In this document: positions 30,641 to 36,348 of the stretch, in pieces
Position numbering within the stretch: the first letter of the stretch is position 1
How the letters are laid out: every line of letters begins with the position of its first letter
DNA from: a virus
Length of the DNA stretch: 36,348 nucleotides
IMG/VR virus record: IMGVR_UViG_3300008459_009564
Span: 1-36,348 of that record
Reading direction: 5' to 3' (one strand)
The notes under the pieces: generated by a model
Databases searched by the model: none
Seen by the model: only the letters and a program-made list of their open reading frames with translations
What the model was told of the DNA's origin: nothing
Translations under genes and position numbers: made by a program

Positions 30641-30847
30641 ATGAGTGAATGGAGAGTACGAGATGATCACCGAGCCAATGAGCTTAGTGTGATGCCAGGA
30701 GGAAGCGACGTAAAAGCGCTTTACACAGATGGCAAAATATTAATTTACGACAAAATAAAGAACGTCAAGAAGTATTGCTCCGTTCTTATTTCTAGACCCG
30801 AAGTCATTGAGATCTGGGTCGATGAGAAACCTTATTGGAAACGCTAA
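30641..30847 (+). CDS. Small hypothetical protein
   Basis: A 68-aa basic protein, first of four short plus-strand genes. Contains MPGGSDVKALYTDGKILIYD and ends IEIWVDEKPYWKR. It may be a small beta-rich domain (alternating hydrophobic residues in the middle). No motif identified. The upstream sequence (CTTTAAAAAAATCAAG) has no recognisable late box or ribosome site. Confidence 0.6.
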   Translation: MSEWRVRDDHRANELSVMPGGSDVKALYTDGKILIYDKIKNVKKYCSVLISRPEVIEIWVDEKPYWKR

Positions 30848-30857
30848 ACAATCATAT

Positions 30858-31271
30858 ATGGAAAATGAAATGGAACAGATGCTTGACTCCTACTATGAGG
30901 ATTCAGTCGAGCTTAGGGACAACAAGTTCTTAATTTTTAAGAGAGTCAATGACTATCGTCAGAGCGATCGAATGGCTGCAATGGTCTACCTTGAGGATCG
31001 TACTCTTGGAACCATGATTGAGCTAGGAACTTACTTTGACGCTTCGTGGAGGTTTCTAACTCCGATGACTGAGAAACTGTTTTGGTCAAACGTTAAGTCC
31101 TATCAGGATGAAACTAAGGATGTCTTCAACAGGATTAGGTGTCGCATTCCAGATTCTAGAGACCTGTTTATGTATCGTTTGCATTTTTCCAAATTTAGGA
31201 CCAGCACAGCAGAAACGATAGACCGACTTAAAAAAATATTTCACGGTGAAGTACAAGACAATAACAATTAG
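30858..31271 (+). CDS. Hypothetical protein in small-gene block
   Basis: Start set at ATG 30858 (MENEMEQMLDSYYEDS), 10 bases after the previous stop; a longer frame begins at 30807 inside that gene. The 137-aa protein is charged and helical, with KFLIFKRVNDYRQSDRMAAM and FWSNVKSYQDETKDVFNRI, and ends KIFHGEVQDNNN. No known family or membrane segment. It overlaps the next gene, which begins at GTG 31246. Function unknown. Confidence 0.62.
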   Translation: MENEMEQMLDSYYEDSVELRDNKFLIFKRVNDYRQSDRMAAMVYLEDRTLGTMIELGTYFDASWRFLTPMTEKLFWSNVKSYQDETKDVFNRIRCRIPDSRDLFMYRLHFSKFRTSTAETIDRLKKIFHGEVQDNNN

Positions 31272-31437
31272 AGTTGAACTCTCAGGAGAGAAAGAAGCTC
31301 TTCTAAAGACTGTGACAGACATTGAACTAAAGGTCTCAAAGAAAATAAATCGCGTGATCTGGTGGAGGCGACTCTTTGGAAAGAAGAGTACCATCAATCT
31401 GGACAGGGTTAACATAACACAATTTCCAAACAATTAA
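31246..31437 (+). CDS. Small basic hypothetical protein, GTG start
   Basis: A 63-aa protein starting at GTG 31246 inside the end of the previous gene. It contains TITIRVELSGEKEALLKTVT and a tryptophan-rich basic stretch INRVIWWRRLFGKKST. It could be a beta-alpha fold with a basic, possibly membrane-facing patch. Context is a run of small genes of unknown role. Overlap of 26 bases is a little unusual but the frame is clear to the stop. Confidence 0.55.
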   Translation: MKYKTITIRVELSGEKEALLKTVTDIELKVSKKINRVIWWRRLFGKKSTINLDRVNITQFPNN

Positions 31438-31439
31438 TT

Positions 31440-31718
31440 ATGGCAAGATTATATAAGACAGTTGAAGTAGACGCCGAGGTAGAGATAAAGTTCAACGACG
31501 TAATCGAATACATTGAAGATTACGCGACGAGGGCCGAGATCGCAGAGATCCTAGAGACGATACGTGACGAGAAAGTAGACAATTTTCTTGAAGCAAATAA
31601 GCTAGATGGAGACTACCTCAAAGAAGAAAAGACTATTCTGCTTTCAAGAGCGGCAAAGAAGTTCACACTACAGGAACTTGAAGAAAAGCTTGGAGGAAAT
31701 AAATTTGATTTTATTTAG
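31440..31718 (+). CDS. Small acidic helical protein
   Basis: A 92-aa protein beginning MARLYKTVEVDAEVEIKF, then a helical acidic body (DYATRAEIAEILETIRDEK, SRAAKKFTLQELEEKLGG). Starts 2 bases after the previous stop. No family recognised. The stop overlaps the end of a small convergent membrane protein gene by 8 bases. Confidence 0.62.
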   Translation: MARLYKTVEVDAEVEIKFNDVIEYIEDYATRAEIAEILETIRDEKVDNFLEANKLDGDYLKEEKTILLSRAAKKFTLQELEEKLGGNKFDFI

Positions 31719-31821
31719 GTCCTTTTTTACGAGACCTAACTATTAAACAGACGATTATCGCAATTAGAATTACTGATAGTCCGCTTAAGTGGACTATCGA
31801 TTCTATTTCTTGAGATACCAT
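31711..31821 (-). CDS. Small single-pass membrane protein (36 aa)
   Basis: A short frame with an ATG at 31821 and stop at 31711. It encodes an acidic N terminus (MVSQEIESIVHL), one hydrophobic helix (SGLSVILIAIIVCLIV) and a basic end (RSRKKGPK), the layout of an N-out, C-in small membrane protein. It lies just 9 bases downstream of the 169-aa gene. There is no clear ribosome site, so it could be chance; the composition argues otherwise. An inverted repeat GATAGTCC/GGACTATC (31775-31798) lies within it. Possible small inhibitor or accessory of lysis or exclusion, which is only a guess. Confidence 0.5.
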   Translation of the reverse strand: MVSQEIESIVHLSGLSVILIAIIVCLIVRSRKKGPK

Positions 31822-31830
31822 TTATTAGTG

Positions 31831-32340
31831 CTATTTAAGATTATACTTCTTAGCGAGCATCATCGCTCTTTTCTTATCCATTCCACCGGCCTTATATTGA
31901 GCAAGCTTAGCGTCTGCATAGTCGTTATCCCCGTCTCCGTCCTGGTCTTCTTGCTTCTTCTTTTTAGCGGCAGCTTTCATCTTTTCTTTCTTCTTTGCTT
32001 CATTCACAGTAAAACTCTCAAAGCTCTTAGCTAACTTACTAAATGGGTTGTCCTGCATCATGAGCCCAGCAAGAGGATTTTCTCCGCCTTGATGTTGAGT
32101 ACTCATTAGGAAGTTTGCAACCTCTTGGATATCGTCTAGTGAGGAAGCAATGTGATCAACCGCCCAACCATGACCGTCACTTAGGATTGAATCAACCATT
32201 TGAGGATCCATTTCTAGCATCGCATCAATGTGTCTCTTTATGGTCTTTAGGTTTCCGAAGAACATGTAGTTATCAGGTTCCTGCATACAACCACCGTCCA
32301 TTCCTCCACAACCGCATCCACATTCGTAAAGTCTTCTCAT
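31831..32340 (-). CDS. Putative packaged protein with LYE|C and internal VNE|A sites
   Basis: A 169-aa protein with an N-terminal MRRLYE|CGCGCGG (Cys- and Gly-rich, metal-binding-like) and an internal site SFESFTVNE|AKKKEK at residues 112-115. After the internal site is a basic, Lys/Ala-rich segment and QDGDGDNDYADAKLAQYK, a DxDGDxD calcium-loop-like element, then a GGMDKKRAMMLAKKYNLK end. Two sites would give three pieces, the last being a basic fragment of about 55 residues. This resembles T4-like prohead core proteins. It lies just downstream of the 303-aa protein and shares its late promoter. Confidence 0.7.
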   Translation of the reverse strand: MRRLYECGCGCGGMDGGCMQEPDNYMFFGNLKTIKRHIDAMLEMDPQMVDSILSDGHGWAVDHIASSLDDIQEVANFLMSTQHQGGENPLAGLMMQDNPFSKLAKSFESFTVNEAKKKEKMKAAAKKKKQEDQDGDGDNDYADAKLAQYKAGGMDKKRAMMLAKKYNLK

Positions 32341-32349
32341 CTCTTTTAA

Positions 32350-33261
32350 TTATTTTCCTTTAGAAGCCTTGATCAAGTTCTTAGCTAGAGTATTTCTCTT
32401 ATGGGTCTTAGCATCCTTCTTGTCAAGCTGAAGTCCAGGTTTCTTTTTATCTTTGTCCTTCTTCTTAAGTTTTGCCTCGCTCTTATCGATGTCAGATATA
32501 TTCATCTTCTCACCTTTTTTCATTCCCATTTCCTTGCGAAGAGCTCCCTTCTTCATGTCTCCAACAACTCCTCCGATCCATTTGTCTTTCTTAGCTTCAT
32601 TTACGAATTGTGAGAAGCTCATGATTCCCCTAGACTCCTGTACTCCAGGTTGAGTTGCAGTATCCAATTCGCCTTCAACTGGGGCAGCAGGTACAGTTCC
32701 TGAAGTAACTTGACTATCACTAGGCGCGACTCCAGTAGTGCCGACTGGCTGAGCATCAAGGGATTGATCTAGGTTAAATCGTACTGCTACTGGAATAGAC
32801 GTGTCTCCAGTAACGAATTCAGACTGGTATGTTCCTCCGACCATTCCATCCTTCATGTCTTTAAACTGTTCATCACTAATCACAAAAGAGATCGCATCAG
32901 GATCGTCTTGCGAACCAGTGGTCTGTTTTCCAGCTATACTTATCTTCATTGATACAGTAACGACATCTAATGAAGTTTGCTTATTCATGAACTTAGCATC
33001 AGGCTTGAGTAGAGTACCGTCTTTTTCTAACTGTTCAACTTCCGCCTTTGTGAAGAGAGAGTCAAGTATATGAGTCTTCGCAAGCTCTTCAAAGTTTAAG
33101 ACCGCAGGTTCATCAGTAGATGAAACGTTCGCTTTTATTTGAGTCGAATCGCTAGGCACGCTCGCTTCTGGAGCGGCCGGTGTTCCCATTTCTTCTGGGC
33201 TTAGAGGCTCTCCCGCTTGTTCAGCTTCGAATATCTTTGCAAAATTAAAGTACTTATGCAT
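32350..33261 (-). CDS. Putative prohead-core precursor with IFE|A and internal VNE|A sites and basic C-terminal domain
   Basis: A 303-aa protein with N-terminal site MHKYFNFAKIFE|AEQAG (10-13) and a second site SFSQFVNE|AKKDKW (220-223). The first part is acidic and Pro/Ala-rich with a beta segment (TSLDVVTVSMKISIAGKQT). The second part is strongly basic: DKWIGGVVGDMKKGALRKEM, GMKKGEKMNIS, KLKKKDKDKKKPG. The WIG-KGALRK-GMKKGEK pattern resembles a short basic domain I recall in many phage genes. Cleavage would free a basic peptide of about 80 residues that might condense DNA. Late box 18 bases upstream, with AAGGAAA near the ATG. Confidence 0.72.
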   Translation of the reverse strand: MHKYFNFAKIFEAEQAGEPLSPEEMGTPAAPEASVPSDSTQIKANVSSTDEPAVLNFEELAKTHILDSLFTKAEVEQLEKDGTLLKPDAKFMNKQTSLDVVTVSMKISIAGKQTTGSQDDPDAISFVISDEQFKDMKDGMVGGTYQSEFVTGDTSIPVAVRFNLDQSLDAQPVGTTGVAPSDSQVTSGTVPAAPVEGELDTATQPGVQESRGIMSFSQFVNEAKKDKWIGGVVGDMKKGALRKEMGMKKGEKMNISDIDKSEAKLKKKDKDKKKPGLQLDKKDAKTHKRNTLAKNLIKASKGK

Positions 33262-33279
33262 TAGTATTTCCTTTTTTGT

Positions 33280-33287
33280 TATTTATC
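33280..33287 (-). promoter_or_regulatory. T4-type late promoter box (GATAAATA)
   Basis: Minus-strand GATAAATAACAAAAAA, core ending 18 bases before the ATG at 33261. It directly abuts the TAA stop of the nucleotidyltransferase gene (33288-33290). Confidence 0.68.
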
Positions 33288-34028
33288 TTAATCAGAATAG
33301 ATTTTAGAATAGAGATCAGACATTAAGTCTATCATCTCTTCTATCGTACCTTCCCTTCTTAGTTCCTTGAAGACTAAATTCTCGACTGAGAACTCTCCTC
33401 CTGAAGCAAGACCTGACTTCCGGTCAGCTAATACCTTCCTTTTGAGTCTCTCAACATACTCATACAGGATCTTAGCTTCCATTCCGGAGATAGACTTTGC
33501 TCTCTTCTTCATCATCTCTACTTCTGCCTGAATCACTCTCTTCTTTTCAGAAACGTCCTTTTGATCGATCTGTGGAGGATTGTATTGTGGAACTATTATC
33601 CACTTTCCTTTAAGAAGAGAATAGAGACCTGAAGCGGTGTGTTGTTCGTCTTTGTGTTGTACATAGCATTCCACATCATGTCCTCTAAGGACTACTGGAT
33701 GCCGTTGGTTCCACATAAATCTCTGACCATCCAATGCCTTTCTTACTAAATCGATGTTTGAGTCGACTTGTGAAAAATCAACTATTAAGTGAACATCTAG
33801 GTCAGAGTCACGATTCCAGTTATAGTTAGCCAACGAGCCAGTCAGCTGTACGTCAATGATCGGAACATCGAGCTTTAAGGATTCCCAAAAGTCCTTGGCT
33901 ATCTGTAAGAGAGTCTTTCTGATCTCAGGCTTCATTTGATTTTCCTCCCATATCTTTGGACAGAGATCCTTATGATACTCAACCTTTTCGTTGATCCACT
34001 CGCTAAATTTTCTAGCTCGATTTTTCAA
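33288..34028 (-). CDS. Head-targeted nucleotidyltransferase (pol-beta fold)
   Basis: A 246-aa protein using TTG start at 34028. The N terminus NRARKFSEWINE|KVEYH has I-N-E|K at residues 12-15, matching the head-targeting pattern. It then reads DLCPKIWEENQMKPEIRK and IIDVQLTGSLANYNWNRDSD followed by LDVHLIVDF. That is the nucleotidyltransferase motif G64-S65 with D76-x-D78, in a family seen often in phage genomes. A third Asp is likely in HDVECYVQHKDE. The family transfers nucleotides to RNA, protein or small molecules; which one here is unknown. Late box 19 bases upstream supports virion timing. Confidence 0.78.
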   Translation of the reverse strand: MKNRARKFSEWINEKVEYHKDLCPKIWEENQMKPEIRKTLLQIAKDFWESLKLDVPIIDVQLTGSLANYNWNRDSDLDVHLIVDFSQVDSNIDLVRKALDGQRFMWNQRHPVVLRGHDVECYVQHKDEQHTASGLYSLLKGKWIIVPQYNPPQIDQKDVSEKKRVIQAEVEMMKKRAKSISGMEAKILYEYVERLKRKVLADRKSGLASGGEFSVENLVFKELRREGTIEEMIDLMSDLYSKIYSD

Positions 34029-34047
34029 AATAAGAGATAATTTGTAT

Positions 34048-34055
34048 TATTTATC
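34048..34055 (-). promoter_or_regulatory. T4-type late promoter box (GATAAATA), divergent pair
   Basis: Minus-strand GATAAATAATAC, core ending 19 bases before the TTG start at 34028. It is paired with a plus-strand box 13 bases away (34069-34076). Confidence 0.7.
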
Positions 34056-34068
34056 TGATTATTCTTTT

Positions 34069-34076
34069 GATAAATA
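34069..34076 (+). promoter_or_regulatory. T4-type late promoter box (GATAAATA), close to ATG
   Basis: GATAAATA followed by ATGAATATG. The core ends 6 bases before the ATG at 34083, the same spacing as before gp4 at 22594. The upstream ATG at 34077 lies before the expected start point, so 34083 is the more likely start. Confidence 0.65.
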
Positions 34077-34082
34077 ATGAAT

Positions 34083-35009
34083 ATGAAACACGTTAAATCA
34101 TACTCCTCAATAAATGAGTCAGTTCTTCAAAACGGAATAGTCCTAATCAAGGGAAAGCCTAGAGGTAAGGACAAGGAGAAGATGTTGTATGCAGGTCACG
34201 TGATGAGTTCTGCTGAGCTTAGACCTGGTGCAACCATGCTCTTTATGTCAGACCAGTTCTATAGAATAATAAAAGAAGGAGATCGACTGAAGGGAGTGAA
34301 GATAAACTGGAGGAGTGAAGAGTCACTAAAGGATTCACTAAACTTGAAGTCTCCAGGAAAGATAAGCATCGTTAAGAATAACAATAAGACTCCATATCAT
34401 TGGAAGACACTAAAAGAGACTACAATCTCACAGGCACTAGACAGAGTTAGGGACGACATCGACGGTTCAGATTATCTCTTTGAGTCAGTTGACCAGACAG
34501 CAGGGGGCTCTACTTACGCTAAGTTCGTCAAAGCTGCAGTAGATTCGATATTCGGAGGAGAAAAGAAAGCTGTCGTTCTTTCATGGACTGCGACTGACGC
34601 GATGGATCTCGTCGAACCTGACGAAGACAGTACTGTCGCTGAGCATGAAGCAAAGATTCAATTCATATTTATAGATCCGAGTCTAGTCAAAGAATTAGAG
34701 GAAATGGGTGCAAGCACTAGGGGCGACCTGTACTTAGAGATCTCATCTAACTTGACTTATTCTAGTTGGTATGATCCTGGAGATTACATGAATCCGCCTG
34801 ATGGAGACACTGAGATAACTGATGCTGAGCATGAGATAGTCGACATATCTATAAGTAACGTGGAATATGACGCAAATTTCGTTGAATTTGAACTCAACCC
34901 CATAAAAAAGACCATCAGTACTGCGTTAACTGGATCAAATGACGTTGACGATTTTCTTATCTCTTCTCCTAGATCCTACACAAATTTTGAGAAATATTTT
35001 AATATTTAA
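34083..35009 (+). CDS. Putative packaged protein with targeting sequence INE|S
   Basis: Start chosen at 34083 (MKHVKSYSSINE|SVLQN) because the promoter places RNA start there; an upstream ATG at 34077 would add two residues. I-N-E|S is at residues 10-13. The 308-aa body has VLIKGKPRGKDKEKMLYAGH, LRPGATMLFMSDQFYRII and a beta-rich second half with acidic tail-like stretches (VEPDEDSTVAEHE, SSWYDPGDYMNPPDGDTEIT). No catalytic motif recognised. Virion-internal location is inferred. It is not covered by any other known family in my reading. Confidence 0.72.
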   Translation: MKHVKSYSSINESVLQNGIVLIKGKPRGKDKEKMLYAGHVMSSAELRPGATMLFMSDQFYRIIKEGDRLKGVKINWRSEESLKDSLNLKSPGKISIVKNNNKTPYHWKTLKETTISQALDRVRDDIDGSDYLFESVDQTAGGSTYAKFVKAAVDSIFGGEKKAVVLSWTATDAMDLVEPDEDSTVAEHEAKIQFIFIDPSLVKELEEMGASTRGDLYLEISSNLTYSSWYDPGDYMNPPDGDTEITDAEHEIVDISISNVEYDANFVEFELNPIKKTISTALTGSNDVDDFLISSPRSYTNFEKYFNI

Positions 35010-35041
35010 CTTTCTTTAAGTATCTTTTCAAAAAGGAAAGA

Positions 35042-35440
35042 ATGGAAAAGTGTTATCACATGAATGATTCTGAATTCGAGGAATTCTTAGAATCAATCGG
35101 AGGTCTCGAAAATGGGTACTATACTGATCGACCTCGTATCGTATCCAAAGGATTTTTTGAAGTTGACCCCGGCTGGTATGGTCTTATTAAGGAGCTCATT
35201 GAAGAAATCATTGCTCTTGGCTGGGACAAGCAAATATGTCAAGTAAAAGAGAAATTTGGAGGTCTTCGATTCTACATCAACTCTGCAAGCAATGAGATTC
35301 ATGACAGGATAAGTGAAGCTGAGAAACTAAGTTACTCGGTTTGTGAGAAGTGTGGAAATCCTGGAAAGCTTAGAAACAATCGACGTTGGGTTCTCACACT
35401 GTGTGACCAGCATGATGCTGAACCTAAAAAAACTAATTAA
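35042..35440 (+). CDS. Small protein with C-terminal zinc-finger-like motif
   Basis: A 132-aa protein with GWYGLIKELIEEIIALGWDK, QVKEKFGGLRFYINSAS and a C-terminal Cys/His-rich segment VCEKCGNPGKLRNN and LTLCDQH. This arrangement is common in uncharacterised phage and bacterial proteins. The zinc ligands would be the CxxC pair and the later Cys/His pair. It ends 1 base before the next ATG. AAAGGAAAG lies just before the start. Function unknown, perhaps nucleic-acid binding. Confidence 0.72.
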   Translation: MEKCYHMNDSEFEEFLESIGGLENGYYTDRPRIVSKGFFEVDPGWYGLIKELIEEIIALGWDKQICQVKEKFGGLRFYINSASNEIHDRISEAEKLSYSVCEKCGNPGKLRNNRRWVLTLCDQHDAEPKKTN

Positions 35441-35441
35441 C

Positions 35442-35744
35442 ATGGCAAAGAAAAGAATGAGCATGCAAGAAAAGCATCAAGAGACGATCATTGATATGAT
35501 CAATGAGATGTTCAAATTCGCCGGTCATGACGTGACCTATGACGACATTAAGGATCGTAAGGACGATTGGTACATGCAGTGGACCATGACTCACGCACAG
35601 TACGATGAGTGGCGAGCTTGGGGATCAACTTACCTTAAGAAGAAGTACAATTGGAACAAGACTCTAATCGAAAGAGAGATGTCGATGTTTGGACTCATGT
35701 GGGGACTCAAGTTCAGCGACAGTCCACAATACTTTTCAAAATGA
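35442..35744 (+). CDS. Small basic hypothetical protein
   Basis: Start chosen at ATG 35442 (MAKKRMSMQEKHQETIIDMI), 1 base after the preceding stop; a longer frame starts at 35343 inside that gene. The 100-aa protein has FAGHDVTYDDIKDRKDDWYM and DEWRAWGSTYLKKKYNWNK. Tryptophan-rich and charged, with no known family. It overlaps the next gene by 4 bases (ATGA). Confidence 0.62.
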   Translation: MAKKRMSMQEKHQETIIDMINEMFKFAGHDVTYDDIKDRKDDWYMQWTMTHAQYDEWRAWGSTYLKKKYNWNKTLIEREMSMFGLMWGLKFSDSPQYFSK

Positions 35745-36157
35745 AGAAGCTTTTCTTAGATGACATTCGTATCCCAAAGGATGCGATCACTCTAGTGCCA
35801 AGCCAATTTAATAAGTTCTACTGGGAAAACGATTGGGACATAGTTAGGACATACGATGAGTTCATGCAATATCTTACGTCAAGAGGCATGCCTGATTTTG
35901 TTTCCTTTGATCATGATCTTGCTGACTTTCACTATGATTTCAAGCCTGAGGATTATGAATCCATGAGTGAGGAGGAGATGATCGCTAAATTCGGCAGCAT
36001 GGAAAAGACCGGATTAGACTGTGCTAAAGCTCTGGTAGACTATTGCGGAATCTCCGATAAAAAATTACCAAATTACTTAGTACACTCAGCTAACCCAACA
36101 GGTAAGGAAAACATAGAGAAGTTTTTAATTAACGCTAAAAAGCATCTTAATATTTAA
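35741..36157 (+). CDS. Cyclic-phosphate-processing receiver-like domain protein (cREC-like)
   Basis: Start chosen at 35741 (MKKLFLDDIRIPKDA), overlapping the previous stop by 4 bases; the longer frame begins inside the previous gene. The 138-aa protein shows LFLDDIR-P at the start, PDFVSFDHDLADF in the middle and NYLVHSANPTGKENI near the end. These three blocks are the signature of a small receiver-like family predicted to process cyclic phosphates in RNA or nucleotide repair. The Asp of SFDHDL corresponds to the receiver acidic position. Enzymatic activity is a prediction for the family, not shown here. Confidence 0.75.
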   Translation: MKKLFLDDIRIPKDAITLVPSQFNKFYWENDWDIVRTYDEFMQYLTSRGMPDFVSFDHDLADFHYDFKPEDYESMSEEEMIAKFGSMEKTGLDCAKALVDYCGISDKKLPNYLVHSANPTGKENIEKFLINAKKHLNI

Positions 36158-36192
36158 TTGGTTCTTTCGAGCCTTACGCAAAACAGTTTATC

Positions 36193-36348
36193 ATGATGAA
36201 CACATCTTTTTTATTGTTAGTCGGGATTGTCGCGAACTTAGGGTGCTGGATTTTCTCAACAGCCACGATGGTCAATGGAGAGCACAATAGAACCGCTTTT
36301 GTTATAAAATCAGTCTTCTATTGGTTTTCAGCTATAATCAATGTATTA
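36193..36348 (+). CDS. Start of a small membrane protein (partial)
   Basis: Open frame from ATG 36193 (or 36196) to the window end, 52 codons so far. It begins MMNTSFLLLVGIVANLGCWI, then NGEHNRTAF and a second hydrophobic stretch VFYWFSAIINVL. Two likely membrane helices with a short polar loop. No family can be assigned from a fragment. It follows the cREC-like gene by 35 bases. Upstream contains no clear late box. Confidence 0.55.
   Translation, partial: MMNTSFLLLVGIVANLGCWIFSTATMVNGEHNRTAFVIKSVFYWFSAIINVL

Noticed and set aside
31715-31739. TTAGGTC/GACCTAA hairpin after the 92-aa gene as a terminator
   Set aside because: No T tract follows on either strand and the sequence is part of a plausible short coding frame.
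31775-31798. GATAGTCC/GGACTATC inverted repeat as an attachment site or terminator
   Set aside because: It sits within the small membrane protein frame and has no integrase nearby or T tail.

Overview
The window is a piece of a large tailed phage (myovirus) genome related to the T4 superfamily. The evidence is a dense set of T4 counterparts: portal (gp20), baseplate wedge gp25, gp53-like LysM protein, hub gp27-like and gp5-like proteins, head-completion gp4, UvsY and UvsW side by side, a gp43-type DNA polymerase, a gp61-type primase and PhoH. Genes are packed with overlaps of a few bases, switch strand in blocks, and many blocks start with a GATAAATA/TATAAATA box like the T4 late promoter. 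The host cannot be read from the sequence. Shine-Dalgarno-like AAGGA is present before some genes and absent before many others.

Layout. 1-1331 (+): end of a NeuB-like sialic/nonulosonic acid synthase, a Cys-rich small protein, a short HAD phosphatase and a putative glycosyltransferase-like protein. 1332-7639 (-): a tail/baseplate operon (unknown helical protein, gp5-like spike/OB protein, tube-like protein, gp27-like hub, gp53-like LysM protein, large virion protein). 7684-15114 (-): a 652-aa putative internal protein, a T5 A1-like metallophosphoesterase, an RNA-ligase/nucleotidyltransferase fusion, a P-loop kinase and a HAD phosphatase. 15158-17715 (+): a small head-targeted protein, UvsY and UvsW. 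17746-19499 (-): small protein, PhoH, unknown. 19617-25879 (+): C-terminal half of a split DNA polymerase, primase, gp4, portal. 25876-30578 (-): gp25, a virion protein and a cluster of small proteins. 30641-31718 (+): small unknowns. 31711-34028 (-): small membrane protein, two core-like proteins, nucleotidyltransferase. 34083-end (+): unknowns, a zinc-finger protein and a cyclic-phosphate-processing receiver-like protein.

The most striking pattern is a short N-terminal signature shared by otherwise unrelated proteins across the window: a basic/aromatic stretch such as KSYNQF or RSYFQY followed by [L/I/V]-x-E then a small residue (INE|A, VNE|A, LYE|S, IFE|A). It matches the capsid-targeting sequence of T4 internal proteins and the cleavage rule of the T4 gp21 prohead protease. 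About a dozen proteins carry it, including a nucleotidyltransferase and a retropepsin-like protease. I therefore infer a large set of proteins loaded into the prohead, trimmed, and probably ejected with the DNA. Three of them have a second, internal site that would release a C-terminal fragment, basic in at least two cases.

Other points of note: a split polymerase whose open frame extends upstream of its first start codon; two late promoters placed so that the mRNA should begin at or next to the start codon; a possible RNA-repair cassette; and a phage-borne nonulosonic acid cassette. No gap longer than 300 bases lacks a gene, and I saw no tRNA gene, CRISPR array or insertion sequence.
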